Shown: positions 46,040 to 58,480, counted from the first letter of the stretch. The stretch: DNA of 64,000 nucleotides from Marthasterias glacialis (GCA_911728455.2 OU452231.1:12183838-12247837), one strand, 5' to 3'. Numbers and translations: made by a program. The notes: a model not told the origin generated them from the letters alone.

Positions 46040-49000
46040 GCGATAGATTTAGCTGTGCTTTTGATTACCGTTACTCCCTCGATTATGGTTTTAGCACAAA
46101 ATCTGTCATTGTAAGCTAATTATTGATGATTTTAAAATATGTGATATTTTGTAAATTCTGTTCTTTATGATTGTAGACCAATCTTTCAATTACTATTTCT
46201 TTTATTTATGAATTCACAAGGTTTCTGTACCTTAAGCACCAAATTTCTACAGAGGGCGCTATACTTATAGGTTGTTATCAGCAATCGTAAAAAAATTGAT
46301 AAATAAAAATCTTGCTCATAATTCCTTTATTACTTTGCTTGCATTTAAGTAATGTTGTCACAAATGTTGCAAGTGACAGTCTCGGTATGATAAATCAGTT
46401 TCAAACAGATTCAAACAAACAACATCTGATTTATTCATGTGCTATACAGCGCTGGCGGCGCGCTACGCCGACATAATGTCGTAAAATCAAAAACATCATG
46501 GTGATATACGGAACTGTCTCATATAGCGGTAGTGCTTCAATTACTTTTGACGGTTTTCAAATATATTTTTGCCGAAATTTTCACATACCTCGGTTGAGAA
46601 ACAAAACTGCAATAATCCAAGTACATGTTTATTATTTTTATAACGTGTTTTTTGTTTTCTAAATTAAAACAGAATTAAATTTCGTAGAATGGACAAAAAC
46701 ATGTTTCCTTTCTTTCCTTAAACATTTTTCTAAACAATAGAGTGTGTTACCAAATTGATTAGTACTAGCTGATGACGATTTACAAAGAATGTATTTTAAA
46801 TATCTTGAATCTAGAATGATTTATTGTCCCTTACCACTGACTTTGTTATAGGTTTTGCTTCCATGCTTACTAACCACTGTCAAAAACCGTGCCATGCACG
46901 CTATAGGGGGGCTAGCTTTTGCCAAAGAGATTTCAAGGGTGGATGGAGGGGATGGTGTAACCACAATAAGCAAACGTACTCAGTCATTCTGCAGTTTCAG
47001 GTATGACCTAATTTATTACCCTTATGCAAGCGTAACCTTCAAGTCAAAGCTTTATAAACATTATCTAAAATACCTCTATTTTTTAACAACTATAGATGGA
47101 ATAATATATTTTGTCTTCCAAAATCTTCAGAAAAGATAATAATTATAATAATAAAAATAATAATAAAGTGTATTTGTTAGAGTCAAACATTCCACAAAGA
47201 ACAGAGAAGATGTTTCTTAGGTAAACCAATTATAAGTTGTCAGTCCAAAAACAGTCACATAACTTCGCCCTGCTGCCTTGTTTTAAGGTTCACTGCATAA
47301 AAGTATGATTTTTAAATGCTGATTTAAGTGACAAGACGCCTCAGGAGCCAGGTCATTTCCCCCCATCCAGCCCAAGCCTGAACATTAGTTTTATGATTGT
47401 TCGAAACCGATTATTGTTTGGGTTGCCCGTGTACTTTTTCCCACAGGACTTGGGAAGTACCGAGTACAATGTACACAGTGCTTGCCACACATCGGTGCAA
47501 GGGTAAAACAAAAATAATATTTTTCTTCATCCCCGATACATCAATTAAATTGAATAACAACGTCAATACTGTGACGTGGTACTATAATGTCAATGACCAA
47601 ACCTCGAAAAGTTAAAACACAAAAAGGAAAAACATGGATAAAATAAGACATTACATAACAGTAAAGTAGAAACAGAAAAGCATTTTCCAAAGTGATGAAC
47701 TATATTTCAAGCCAGTGGCTCAGACTCCTTGGCTCCTCCTGCCTCCCAAAGAGACAGGGAAAAAACTCACGAAAATGAATAATTCATACATTAAATAGCC
47801 CACTCAAAATGATATCTTAGTCCCCGCTTGCTTCCGAATAAAAATGTCTGGTTACGCCACTGTTTCAAGCCTGACTAAGAATTGAAATAAACTGTTTTTT
47901 TTTTACCCAAACGTTGTTGTGAAGAAGAAAATAGACAACACGCAATTTGTGGATTCAGTGAAAAGTATTCTTTAAAGGAACAATACAACACAAGTAACTG
48001 TCTTATTTGTTAAAAAAAAAAAATCATATTGAATTTTGTTGAAAGCTCAACTGGCATTTAGTAACAATCCTTAACAATTAGTGTGTCAAAATAGAAAAAT
48101 TGGAGCATTAGATAACATAATCTATTTGTTGCCATTTTGTGAAAAGATACTCATGAGAGCTATAACTGGCAATTTGTTTCCAGAAGTATTGTGAAGACCT
48201 CAAACAGAATTCCAAACAAGGATTAAACTTGCCTTTTTTTTGTATAAGCGGCCCGATTTCATACAGCTAAGCACACACACTGGCCGAGTAACATTTAATA
48301 CAGTCTCAATTCCTGCTGCATCAAATTGTCAAAATTAAGGGTTCAGAAGGACTGGGGCCAGTGGGCCCAAATAATTGTCTCTGGGTCAGGCATTCCACTC
48401 TTTATTAAGCCCAAAACAATTTTCGTGTGGAGTACATAGACGAGGAAACTGGATGATTGAGGCTACACGATAGCCAGACTGCTTAGTCTGTACAAGGGTT
48501 TTAATGGCAAAGAGGACGGACATCCAGCTAATTAGGGTAAGTACGGAGTACACTTTTCAAAACATCAAGACTTATCTCACCTCTAGTTATTCTTAGAACC
48601 ATCACTTCTTCTAAGAAGAGATTCTTACACGGCTGTATCCCGCAAACCAATGTATTTTTTTCACTTTTAACACCACAAAAAGCTTTCAATCTTAAAGACC
48701 AAGGTACGCTTTCGAATGGTTTCATTCAAAGTTTTTTTTTTTGCTCGACAGTCAAACTCTTTAAGCAACATTTTGGGCCAAGAAGCTCTTCGAGATAACA
48801 CTGTAATTCAGAAGAGATTTTAAGTTGTGATCATAGAGTTATATAATATAAGAACTAGAGGGCGTAGAAAACCATGCGACACGGCCCGACAAGGAGCATT
48901 TTTGACCATTGAGAAAATGGCACGGACCATCCATTTACACTGGTCACTCATCAGTAATTACACAGCAAACATTTTCCAAGCGGACATTCGTATGCAACTG

Positions 49001-52000
49001 AACCATAGGAATTTTCGGCCATGGTCAGCGGAGTTCCGTGCGTGACATTGCGATTGCTCCCTTTAGCTCTTATATACAACTCTATGGTTGTGATCAATCC
49101 GGGGAAAATTGTACACCAATTTTTAACACTGGTGACATGGCTATACGGATATGGCTACATCAGACCCTGTCTCTACCTCACTGTTGCTGCCGAAGCCAAC
49201 AGCCACAGCCACAAATGTAGAATCCGTACATTAATTTACAACAGAAAATGTGACTTTCAGTTCAATAACAGAATTGTACAATAACATGTATTATCAGATA
49301 ACTCCTTCCATTAATTTTTATGAACTGAAATGTTACTTTTTATTTTGCTTATTTTGTAAAATACACTCCACTAAAAATGTGTGGGGAAAACATAAAATAC
49401 AGATAGCAGTTTTGTTTGGACTTTGAAATTATGACAGGCAATAAGTTAATGGGTAACATGGAAAAAGGTAAATGACACGACCTGTATGTAGACTTTTTGC
49501 CAGAAAATATTGAGGACTTTTGCTATGCGCATTATTTATGTAACTTGCCTATGAAAAATGTCATTGACTAAAAAAGTTTTGGTTGTGAACACGCTAAAAG
49601 CCATGTAAAAACAAATCAATATACCCTGTTTTCTCCAACTTATGGGTGCACATTTAAGAAGTTCGCAGTATGTTTTGGGAGACATTTTCATCTGGAACGA
49701 ATTCACCAATGCTGTACCCTTCCCTACAAGAGATCTTTTCACCTTTGAAAATTAATCCTTAATAAAAATTTAAAAGACCAGATTGACCCTACGAAAACAG
49801 TAACAACAAACCACGATCTATACTCTGTGCCACAACAAATTTGTTAAACCCAGTAAACGTAGGACAAGACAATTTCTCAAATCATGATTACGCTGGTGTC
49901 AGTCCTAGAAGTTAGATCTTTGTTCCTCACATGATTACACTTCTAAAGGAGAGGATGTTGCCATTTTCATAGTATAACTAAGTGAGTGAAATCTTGTTGG
50001 TCTGTTGTTTTCTTGCTGACCAAAGGTCTTTATGTACAATCAAAGACCGTGCAATCTTTGCAATCATCGTAACGTTGGGCACCGTTAAGTGAGTGGGTGA
50101 TTTTGTTTCCTTCACTCGCAGAAGAAATGTACATGGCGACCCAAGGGTCCCAAAGATGTTGGAGAATGCACAAGACTTCCATGACCTATTGAGGGTTAAT
50201 TTTCCTCTGTCATAATAAAGAAAACTGAATAAAAACTATCCTTCCAAAAGTTCCTCACTTAAAGTTTAGTCTGTCTGAGAACAAAAACAAACTTATTAAA
50301 GAAAAAAACTAAAACAAAAATAAAATCAGAAACAGAGATAGAATATTAAAATGTTTCTACTTCCCCAACCTGAAAAGTGGAGGCGTAATGTTTGGCAGAG
50401 ATAATTCCAAAAGTTTGAACAAAACATTTGGGAATTATTTTTTTGCTATAAAAACCAATATTGCATTAAAAAAAATTAAAAGAAAACAAAAAGAAGAAAT
50501 ATACAAATAATTGTTTTAAAATAATATTTTTAGGTACAATTTTATACTGAAACGTTGAAGCACAGCTAATTAAATTGTTATGGCAAATTAAATAAATACA
50601 TAAACTGGCAATGGTAGGGCAGCCCAAACCATTTAATTCAAAACTACAATGAGCACTATACAACTCTGCTGGTTCCAAGAATATAAATTACAACTCATGA
50701 AACTAACTGGCATGATCAGACTTGTTTTTCTCTATCTCTATTTTTAACTTAAAACCACTTTCCGTCACTGCTCTAACAGTCACTAAAAAAACATAATTTC
50801 CCTTTCTTTGATTATGTGCGGTCATGCATTTCCAACACAATTTTAACAGTCTGCATGCAAACAATCATCGGTTCCTTTTGTCTTGGAGCCAACTTTTTTT
50901 TGCTGATGCACAAATATGGATGAAATATCAATACTAAAACAATTCACTCAAACACAGTTTTGCTTTGTGAGTACAAGTGCGTAAATTAAACAGAAGTACG
51001 GCAAAGTATCACTGCAGTCCCAAACTCGGCTGAAATTTCTACGGTAAAATTCCTGTTTCCCTTTGAACAAAATATCTAAGTAAATAATGTTGGTTTTAAT
51101 ACAAAAGCAGCGAAGCACCTATCTTTTTCTGCTTTTTGCTAAATCTGAGGTTTCTCCCTGAATTTTGCACAGGTAGATAATCCAAAACCTAAAAAAAAAT
51201 AAAATCCAGATTTTACGCTTTACTTCTTAAAAATCTGATTAACTGACTGAGTTGAAAATTACAGAGTACCTAGTTGCCAAGTGCGATCATGCGTTACTCT
51301 CGAAGAAACTGTTGTGTGGATGGTCCAACTAAATACTGTTGTAAATAAATGGGCACAAACCTTAGGAAAGTCAACAACGCTGACTCAGTCGCTGGTTGCT
51401 TAGGTGGAACATAATGATTTTTTTTATATTTTACATCCCGATCAATGGAATTCCATGAAGAACAGGCAGGCTTTACAACAAAGTTTTTAAAAACACTTTG
51501 CTTTTGTTTTGTTTTTAAGGTTACAGGGAGAACAATTTCATACAGATACCCTTTTTATTTATTTATTTTTTTTTTATGAAGAAACATTCAACTGCCAAAA
51601 ATGTCTGTAGTGTATTGTAAGTTTTGTTTAATTTAAAATCACATCGGATTCTGATTTCGTACAAAATAAGACAAAATGCAGTTTGAATGGTGGGTATGAA
51701 ACTTTTTTACAATTTTTTATCACTAACCACCAAAGATGAGTTGAAATAAAGCAGACGATTTTTGGCCCCATAGTGTATACTGTGTCGGAAAAGTTATGAT
51801 CTTTTCATATTTTTCTTCTGCCAAACACTTGAGAAATCTAACTATGCTGTCACATCAAAACTTTAAATAGATTGGTGCCTGTAATGCAAGCCTGACTTAA
51901 TATAATCTGCTGCTATGTCTTCAGGGGTATGACAAAATGGTGGCCATCAGTAAGATTCAAAATTGGATTGGAAAATACAGAATCTTACTCTGAAAACACA

Positions 52001-52316
52001 GGGGTGGTACCAAGTCATAATCGGGTCTCCTTCTCTGTTGGTAGTACAACCACTCTACCTAGAAATATGTAATCAAAATACACAACCTTTTCACAAATTT
52101 CAGTCTCTATATTTTCACTCATAATACTCAAAAATACACTGTAGAATTTCACATCGAAAAAACGTTTACTTGGTGCAAAAACTCCACGTCATTAAAGGGC
52201 AACTAAAGAACCCTGAAAAGTTTGACAATATCTATGAATAAAATAAGTGTCTACTAAGAGGGAGAGAGAGAGGCAAGGGTACTTGCGAGGCTGACTGAGG
52301 CTACTGTCCACCGACG
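46040..52316. other. intergenic spacer and likely 3' UTR of ZRANB1
   Basis: No coding exon recognised. Short open frames near 46.8-47.6 kb and 48.8-49.3 kb lack motifs. The right part, from roughly 51.5 kb up to the ZRANB1 stop at 52,317, should contain its 3' UTR. TTTATTTATTTATT at about 51,547-51,562 supplies AATAAA signals on the minus strand. Where transcription ends cannot be fixed. Confidence 0.45.
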
Positions 52317-52481
52317 TCAGAGTTGGTGAGCGATCCTACGATATCGTTGGAGCCATTCTTCTAGCATTTGACCAATCAGCACTGGTCGTCGTTTGTGGTG
52401 GACCTGCTGGGCAACGAACACTCCCCCTGCTGTGTAGCAGCAGTCAAACCACTCATTCAGGAGTCGTTCTTCTGAACCGAG
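52317..52481 (-). CDS. ZRANB1: ZRANB1 last coding exon
   Basis: Not visible as an ATG-initiated frame; found by splice site and similarity. It encodes LGSEERLLNEWFDCCYTAGG, VFVAQQ, then LEEWLQRYRRIAHQL and stop TGA at 52,317-52,319. Acceptor TTTTTATAATTAG. It matches the family C-terminus but ends before the acidic tail. Confidence 0.92.
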   Translation of the reverse strand, partial: LGSEERLLNEWFDCCYTAGGVFVAQQVHHKRRPVLIGQMLEEWLQRYRRIAHQL

Positions 52482-55400
52482 CTAATTATAAAAAAAAAAA
52501 AAACACATTTGAAGTCATGGTATGATTCTGGCAATTACCACAACCACACGTTAACAATTTTTTTTAAGCTTTCTGGGTATAAGTTGGTACTGGTACGGAC
52601 TGAAAAAAGAAACATTCCAGAGAAAGGATGACATCATTGAGAAAATTCATTTGAATTTAACCAAATTATTCTTTTATAAAAGGAAAATAAGCAAACTATA
52701 TGCTTAACCATGTACAGAAACGTTACAAAAAATGTTCAGTCTCATCAACTTTCCTCATTTCTTGAGGATACCTTCATCTTTCCAGTGGAATTTTCACAGG
52801 TTTTAGGAACGTGTATGTGAAAACCAAGATTATCGGAAATGTATGGATTCTTTCCAATTCCAAACTAAAACCTAATGTTAAATAATGTTTTTATTTAAAA
52901 CCAGTTGACCAATAAGCTGACAATCACTTGTCAAGAACTGTCCAATTATCAATAATCCCATCCCTCCTGCCTCCCCATCCCCACTCCCCCCAGAAAAGAC
53001 CAAAGACCCAACAATAATAACCATACACATGAAAAGTTACAACCGTGGGAACCAACTTACCTCAAGAGGTGTGATAAAGTGAATTGGAAGCAACTTCCCT
53101 TCAAAGTCAGTCAGGGGAAGGTAAACAGTCTGTGTCTCGTCGTCTGTGTTCAAGTTGGCTCCGGCCCCCTGGTTGTCGTCTGACTCTGTTTCCATGGGGA
53201 CCAGGGCTGAGAAATGCCCCCGGGTGTAGCCGAGGGTGATTGGGGTCTTCCAGCAAAAGCTGGGTTCCCAGAGTAGAGGTAGGTAAACGCCTAATAATAC
53301 AAACCAAAATGATTGAGTGGCTGCATTAAAGGTCAAATGTATCATGCATGACCCCCCAAAAAAAATTAAACATTTTAATCTGAAAGCTTGTCTTTTAATA
53401 TTGTGTAAAGTTCCCTCCTTTTTTAAACATGTTTTATGTTTTTTGTTGTTGTTTTCATTTAAATATGCTGTATTTTGTTTTACAACAGTTGCCCTTCTCG
53501 GTTATTGTTCATTCATTCTAGTCCTGCAGAGTACCAGGGGTGGGGATTTTTCTCATCTCGTTCTCTTGTCTGGATTTTATTTGTGAACTTTTCAGTGGGT
53601 GTTATCAATGTATTTTATACTGAAATAATTTTCAAAAGTAATTTTTTTAAATGTACATTACCAATTTTCCCCAAAAGTATCACCTTCTGAAATACCGCCA
53701 TGTTTGGAAAATAGTACCCAGTTCACTTCTTATATCCTGAAAAATTGGCTCCAGTATCCCCTTGGTCTGGAGATGGGAGGTAAAAAATTACAAGCCTGCC
53801 TTCCCCAAACACTGACCTTGAAAACGTGCATAGCCAATATTCTCCCCACGGAAGCTCTTGATGAACTTGACCCCGTAGACGATGATGGGACGGCGGAGGA
53901 TGTGCGCCAGGGCGAAAATATGTATTTGCTCCAGGGCTGCCCCCGGCTGACCGGCTAGACTCAGCATCAGGGTCCAGTCCTGCTCCCACTGGTCATCGTC
54001 TAGGGTGAACTGCATGCTCTCTACTTGCATTGATTCATACTCCTTCCAACGGGCGAAAAATCTGATGGGTGGAGGGTTAAAAATTCAAAATGTTTGTCCA
54101 AGTAGCAGGGGAATTCCCCTTTAAAAATGCCTGCTACCAGGAGCCGCAATGTAGATTTTTGCTTTGCTAGGTAGAAAAATAGGATTTCCTGCTAAGTTTA
54201 GCAACATTGTACAGCAATATTGCACAGCAACTATTCTGCTTTGAAATTTGACCCCGGATCTATTAAAAAACAATAGGTATAATAGACCGATTGCGCGACA
54301 ATGTTTACATGCGGTCACGTGACCTCCTATCGGGTATGACGTCATACAGCTGATGAAAGAATACGTGTAAAAGCATAGGCCGTGACACAGAGTGAGTACG
54401 AAAACAGTCGATTTTACTTTCGTTAAGCGATGAATTAGTTAATCGATCCCTATTATTTAAAGTAGTATGTTGTGGCATTAATTTAAATCACATCTCGGTT
54501 TCATAATTTAACAGAATTCTTCTAAAAAGATTTTTTTTTATCCATGCACTACCGGCATCGGGCGACTATTATGTAGCCACCCGCCTGTTATTTTGTTCGT
54601 AATGTTGGCCTAAATCACTTTAAAAAAGGATAAACAACGTTGGAAAAGTGAGCACTAATACCTAGCCTTGAAGAATTTCAAATAGGCAAAGGAATCAAAC
54701 AGTTTTGGAAAGCAATTTCTTTGGAGGATTTCAGCTTCAAAACTTTGAAATTTTTGTGTTGAAAAGTGTGTTCGTCAGGCCTGGCGTTCCGTCGTGCGCT
54801 GTACACATCGTGCACATTTATACGGTACTTTTACAATTTTCAAAATTTGCTGGAACTGTCCTTACTGGCTTTATTCAGCCACTGGAAGGTCTTTGGTACA
54901 AACTCTGGAATATCTTTCACAGATTTCGAGCAAGAAAAACCTCGATCGAATAAACTAAATGCATTAATCATCGTGTACCGTACCACCCTTTCCTATGGAG
55001 GATTACGTGTGTGTTTACATTTTATACCCAACAGGGGTCACGTGACGTAGGTCGCGCAATCGGTCTATTCATTGGACGGCTGGTGAATCATTATCTTCTG
55101 CTGGTAAGGTTTTCATTCCAATCGACTTTAACTAGCATGTACCTTACACCCCCTTCGTTAAGACTGTCCCCAAGAGCTCTCCGTAGTGCAGCGTCTGTAT
55201 CAAACACCCCCCATGTGGCCTGCAACACAGAGTCCAGCAGGCAATCACCGGCGGTGCGATTCCACAGGGCATACAGACGACTCCCTAGGTTGTCCGCAAC
55301 CTCAACACTCCAGTTGATGATCGGGGATTCCTGCTCTAATTCTAGAAACGAGAACAAGGTATTATGAATTTGATCAGAATGTTTTACAGCATATCATAAA

Positions 55401-58237
55401 GCAACATTTGTCATCGGGCATTTTGTTATGCTACCCTGGCATTAAATACTTCCAAAGTCTCCTTGGAGATAACAGACTTCACCCATCCCACCACCAGTTT
55501 CACAAAGTGACAAATCTGCACAACAGCCAAAATTCCATGTTTGGTGAAAATCGCATTTGAAGTCAAACTCATTTTCAAGAACTTGTACACAAACAGACTT
55601 GCCTAATTTTGTGAATTTTAACCGATTCATCACTTTATGGAAACGGTGACTAAGTATACCCATGCAGGTGATAAATCCTACCTTTTTGTACATCCCTGTC
55701 TAGGAGTTCATCAAAGAGTTGATTCCTCACAGTGAGTGGAAGGTCCTCGATTTCTGTTGGCAATTATTTGGTGTAAAAAGGGAACATATATGTATAACAC
55801 AACCAAGTCTCTCAATTTGAAGTATTAAAAAATAGGTCTAAACCACAAGGGAAACTGACCTTGGGTAATTTTTTAAATCAATTTTGGAGTGAACAAAGAA
55901 AAATTTATCGAAGCGGGATTTGAACCTGCGACCACCAGCTAAATGTGCAGATGCTCTACCAACTGAACTATCCAGCCCTAATGTTGGCGGTCTCCCTATT
56001 TTGTCATAGTCTCCCTTTATTCGGAGGTGCCAGTCAGAAGTCATTCAACTGGATACTGCCATGTAGCAAGGGATCACACCCCATTATACATGTACGATAC
56101 GACCACAGAGTTAACTCTATGAATACAACCTGGGAAGCGACAGCATGGGGATCATCATAAGGGTGATGCGACTTTTTGTTTTAAATATCAAGTACTTTGA
56201 AGTATTCATACAGACACGATACAAGTACTTCATGGAGACCATGGAAGCAGTTGATCGGGATTTTTACCATATGAGGGCGCTTTCAACGGCTAATTTCATT
56301 GCACCTCAATTACAGTTTAATCTTATTTTGACTGCATATATGTTGTTTTCTTGTATCTCAATGGCCCCAAAAAATTAAAATAGTAAACACCTGGTAAAAG
56401 AAAAAAACATTTCAAATTACTAGTACTTGTTTTGCATCATGTAAGTTTGGTTCCCGAGCTCCCTCACGCAGTCAAAAATACTGCAAATTACCTAAATGTC
56501 CCTAGTCACCGCCTTGCTGTCATTTTGAAATGTTCCCATACACATTTTCAGTTTGCTGAAAGAGGTGCTCTTTTCTAAGGAAAAATTATTTTGCCCTCGC
56601 AAGAACCAAGTATCAGCCCTGCTCATACATTGCATTGCTATGAAAAAAAATTGCTTACAAGCAAGTAGCCAGTCACCTATAGAAAGTACATGTAGGTCAT
56701 GTAGGTAGGTGCTCTATACACAGGGGAAACTGTACATGCAACGCACAGGCTAGAGTGGAAGTCCATTACTCAGGGGCCAAATAAATGGGATAATGGAGTC
56801 AACTGCCTCTGCAGCATGTTTATAAGTCGCAAGAAATGACAAAATGTCAATACAAGATAATGAGATTGCTTTTCCCAGCAATGTAGATGTTAACTGCAAA
56901 CAAGGGCAACATTGCTTTAAACGAGCTATCCAGCCCATGCCTCTGAAGATAATGCAGGACATACAATTACCAGTGCATCATTAAAAGGTTACCAAACTCA
57001 ATGTTTACAAATAAATTAAATTAAGGTAAACCAGATTTACAATGCACATGTACATGTATTTAGGGTATGACAAATGACAACACTTACCTCCAGGTAAAAT
57101 AAATGTTAATAAATCTGTCACAAAGAAGCACAGGAAGTCAACTTTTCTCTGACGTAAAGACCTTGCAATGTCCCTTCTTATACCACCGGCCAGATCTGGG
57201 CAAACCTGGGACGGAGGGCGCTTCACAACATTGCTGGTGACGTCTGGGGTCAGCAGCACTGCCACAAGGTCCTCCCGTTGGAATCTAATTGCTAAATGCA
57301 CCAACGTAAAGCCAACATCAAATGCACTGGGTCTATTGAGGAGAGTCACTTCATCTCGGGTAAGTTGGCGTGTTGGGGATCCCCCAGAGGTAAGGTAAGA
57401 TTCCACGACTCTTGCGTCTCCCTCCACAACACCCATGCAGGCATTCAGGAACAGCCAGTCGGACTTGCGCAAGCGTCTGCGTATCTGTTTGATACGGCGG
57501 TCATGGTCGGCTAGGTTGATTGTGCCGTGGCTGAGAGTAGACTGTGGGTGTGGCTCGGGGGTCACCGACGGCAGGGACACTTGCTGAAGTTCCACATTAG
57601 AATCGGGACTCCTTGGCGGGGATATGGGTGGAGAGCTGCGGCTAGAGGCCTCAACATTGCGTAGATTCTCCTCGATCAATGAACTGCTTGCAGCCATACC
57701 TGATTCTGGACTGTGCTTGCTGCGCATATACATACACAAAGCACACTTCTTTGCTCTGGGCCAGTTCTCATATGTACATGCTGGACATGCCCATTTCTTT
57801 ACATTCTGGCAAATATTCCGGTTGCGGTCATTGTTACCCACTTGACTTGCTTCTGGCGGCCTAGGCAACCGTGGTAACCTGAAACCCTTTGGGGTGCCTC
57901 TGCCCTTGTTATCCGCTGTAGGGCTGCTGCTGCTATGTATTGAGTAACATAGGGCACATTTTGTGGCCTGGGGCCAGTTCATGTAGGTGCAGATCGGGCA
58001 GGACCATTTCGCCGCCAGGGAAAGTGGTCCTCGGTGATCACTACCTGGAAGTATCAATGGCGCTGTCCGGGTACCAGTGGCCCGGGGTATCAACTCCCTC
58101 CTGGGCCCCTCTGGTGAGGTCGGGGCACTGATGTACTGAACAGGCCGGCGGGCTTGGCACAGGGTACACTTGATGGCACTGGGCCAATTGTTGTAGGTAC
58201 AGTATTCGCATGTCCATTTCTTGTGGTCATCAGTCAT
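52317..58237 (-). CDS. ZRANB1: ZRANB1 (Trabid) OTU-family deubiquitinase, complete, six coding exons
   Basis: Exons 58,237-57,088, 55,753-55,682, 55,341-55,143, 54,061-53,817, 53,290-53,061 and 52,481-52,317 join in frame to 686 codons (human protein 708). ZRANB1 cleaves Lys29- and Lys33-linked, and also Lys63-linked, ubiquitin chains and acts in Wnt and immune signalling. Three NZF fingers (W-x-C-x2-C-x10-C-x2-C) are at residues 8-27, 78-97 and 149-168. An ankyrin-like ubiquitin-binding region is at about 245-345 (DWLFLNACMGVVEGD). The OTU domain carries NRTAGDCLLDS with Cys441 and GYTRGHFSAL with His581, the expected catalytic pair. All introns have GT-AG ends. The acidic C-terminal tail of vertebrates is absent. 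The start is MTDDHKKW, just before the first finger. It is in head-to-head orientation with ADPRS. Confidence 0.96.
53061..53290 (-). CDS. ZRANB1: ZRANB1 coding exon 5 (catalytic His)
   Basis: Encodes GVYLPLLWEPSFCWKTPIT, then LGYTRGHFSALVPME with the catalytic His581, then GAGANLNTDDE. Acceptor TATTATTAG, donor GTAAGT, leaving phase 0. Confidence 0.95.
53817..54061 (-). CDS. ZRANB1: ZRANB1 coding exon 4
   Basis: Begins with FFARWKEYES, corresponding to the FYTRWKDWES segment of the family. Then come DDDQWEQDWTLMLSLAGQPG and HIFALAHILRRPIIVYGVK, the OTU core. Acceptor CACCCATCAG, donor GTCAGT. Confidence 0.94.
54282..55069. mobile_element. MITE-D, 788-bp element in a ZRANB1 intron
   Basis: Both ends carry AATAGACCGATTGCGCGAC in inverted orientation. 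Inside each end lie a CACGTG-centred GTCACGTGAC palindrome and a GTTTACAT word in matching order. A CRE (TGACGTCA) is at 54,337-54,344. There is no transposase frame. The element sits between the catalytic-Cys exon and exon 4 of ZRANB1, with its right end only about 75 bp from the former. Confidence 0.8.
55143..55341 (-). CDS. ZRANB1: ZRANB1 coding exon 3 (catalytic Cys)
   Basis: Encodes ESPIINWSVEVADN, SRLYALWNRTAGDCLLDSV and LQATWGVFDTD. Cys441 is the nucleophile. The donor GTACAT is atypical at +3 to +6. An alternative GTAAGG six bases upstream would break the alignment with the next exon, while GTACAT gives exactly the family length. Confidence 0.93.
55682..55753 (-). CDS. ZRANB1: ZRANB1 coding exon 2 (72 bp)
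   Basis: Encodes EIEDLPLTVRNQLFDELLDR then DVQK, matching the segment just before the OTU domain. Acceptor TGCCAACAG, donor GTAGGA, phase 1 on both sides. Confidence 0.93.
55840..56085 (-). mobile_element. SINE-T copy 3, in a ZRANB1 intron
   Basis: On the minus strand: GGTGTGATCCCTTGCTACAT, AAATAGGGAGACCGCCAAC, GGGCTGGATAGTTCAGTTGG, GCAGGTTCAAATCCCGC, AATTTTTCTTTGTTCACTCC and TTTCCCTTGTGGTTTA. It matches copy 2 over its full length, including the leader before the tRNA-like part. Confidence 0.85.
56500..56620 (-). repeat. dispersed repeat G, inverted copy
   Basis: Diverged: the reverse complement shows CTGATACTTGGTTCTTGC, GGGCAAAATAAT, AGCACCTCTTTCAGC and GGGAACATTTCAAAATGAC, in the family order. 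Confidence 0.4.
57088..58237 (-). CDS. ZRANB1: ZRANB1 coding exon 1
   Basis: 383 codons plus one base, covering all three NZF zinc fingers and the ankyrin-like ubiquitin-binding domain up to LTFILPG. The exon itself begins at about 58,260 after a CATTTCAG acceptor, so a non-coding exon lies upstream. The linker after finger 3 is Ser/Pro-rich and poorly conserved. The donor is GTAAGT. Reading through the donor would add about 34 unrelated residues before a stop at 57,005. Confidence 0.95.
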
Positions 58238-58388
58238 ACTGACCTTCCAACCTCTCAAATCTGAAATGACAAGAAATGGGTGCCCCCGAAATTAAACCAA
58301 ATACAATAACTAGAAATGTGTTTGTAGCAAAACAAACACGGGGGTTTCGGCAGCGTAGCTTTCACAAGAGGGCGCTATACAAACTCAC

Positions 58389-58480
58389 CATTGTTTTCAG
58401 ATGTCCACATTGAGAAATCGGCTAGCCATGAATTTAAACGCATCTATAAAACAGGTAACAGTGCTGCAATGCTGACGTCA
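58389..58480 (-). promoter_or_regulatory. candidate ZRANB1 promoter and first non-coding exon
   Basis: On the minus strand a consensus CRE TGACGTCA (58,473-58,480) is followed about 25 bp later by TTTTATAGATG. Then comes a short segment ending at a good donor (AACAATG|GTGAGT, exon edge about 58,389). The acceptor CATTTCAG before 58,260 follows after about 130 bp. The spacing fits a TATA-type promoter with a tiny 5' UTR exon. That exon would contain an upstream ATG with a 10-codon frame. Inferred only. Confidence 0.4.

Noticed and set aside
53723..53989. 88-codon minus-strand frame overlapping ZRANB1 exon 4
   Set aside because: Same strand but a different frame from the OTU-coding frame; it is a shadow.
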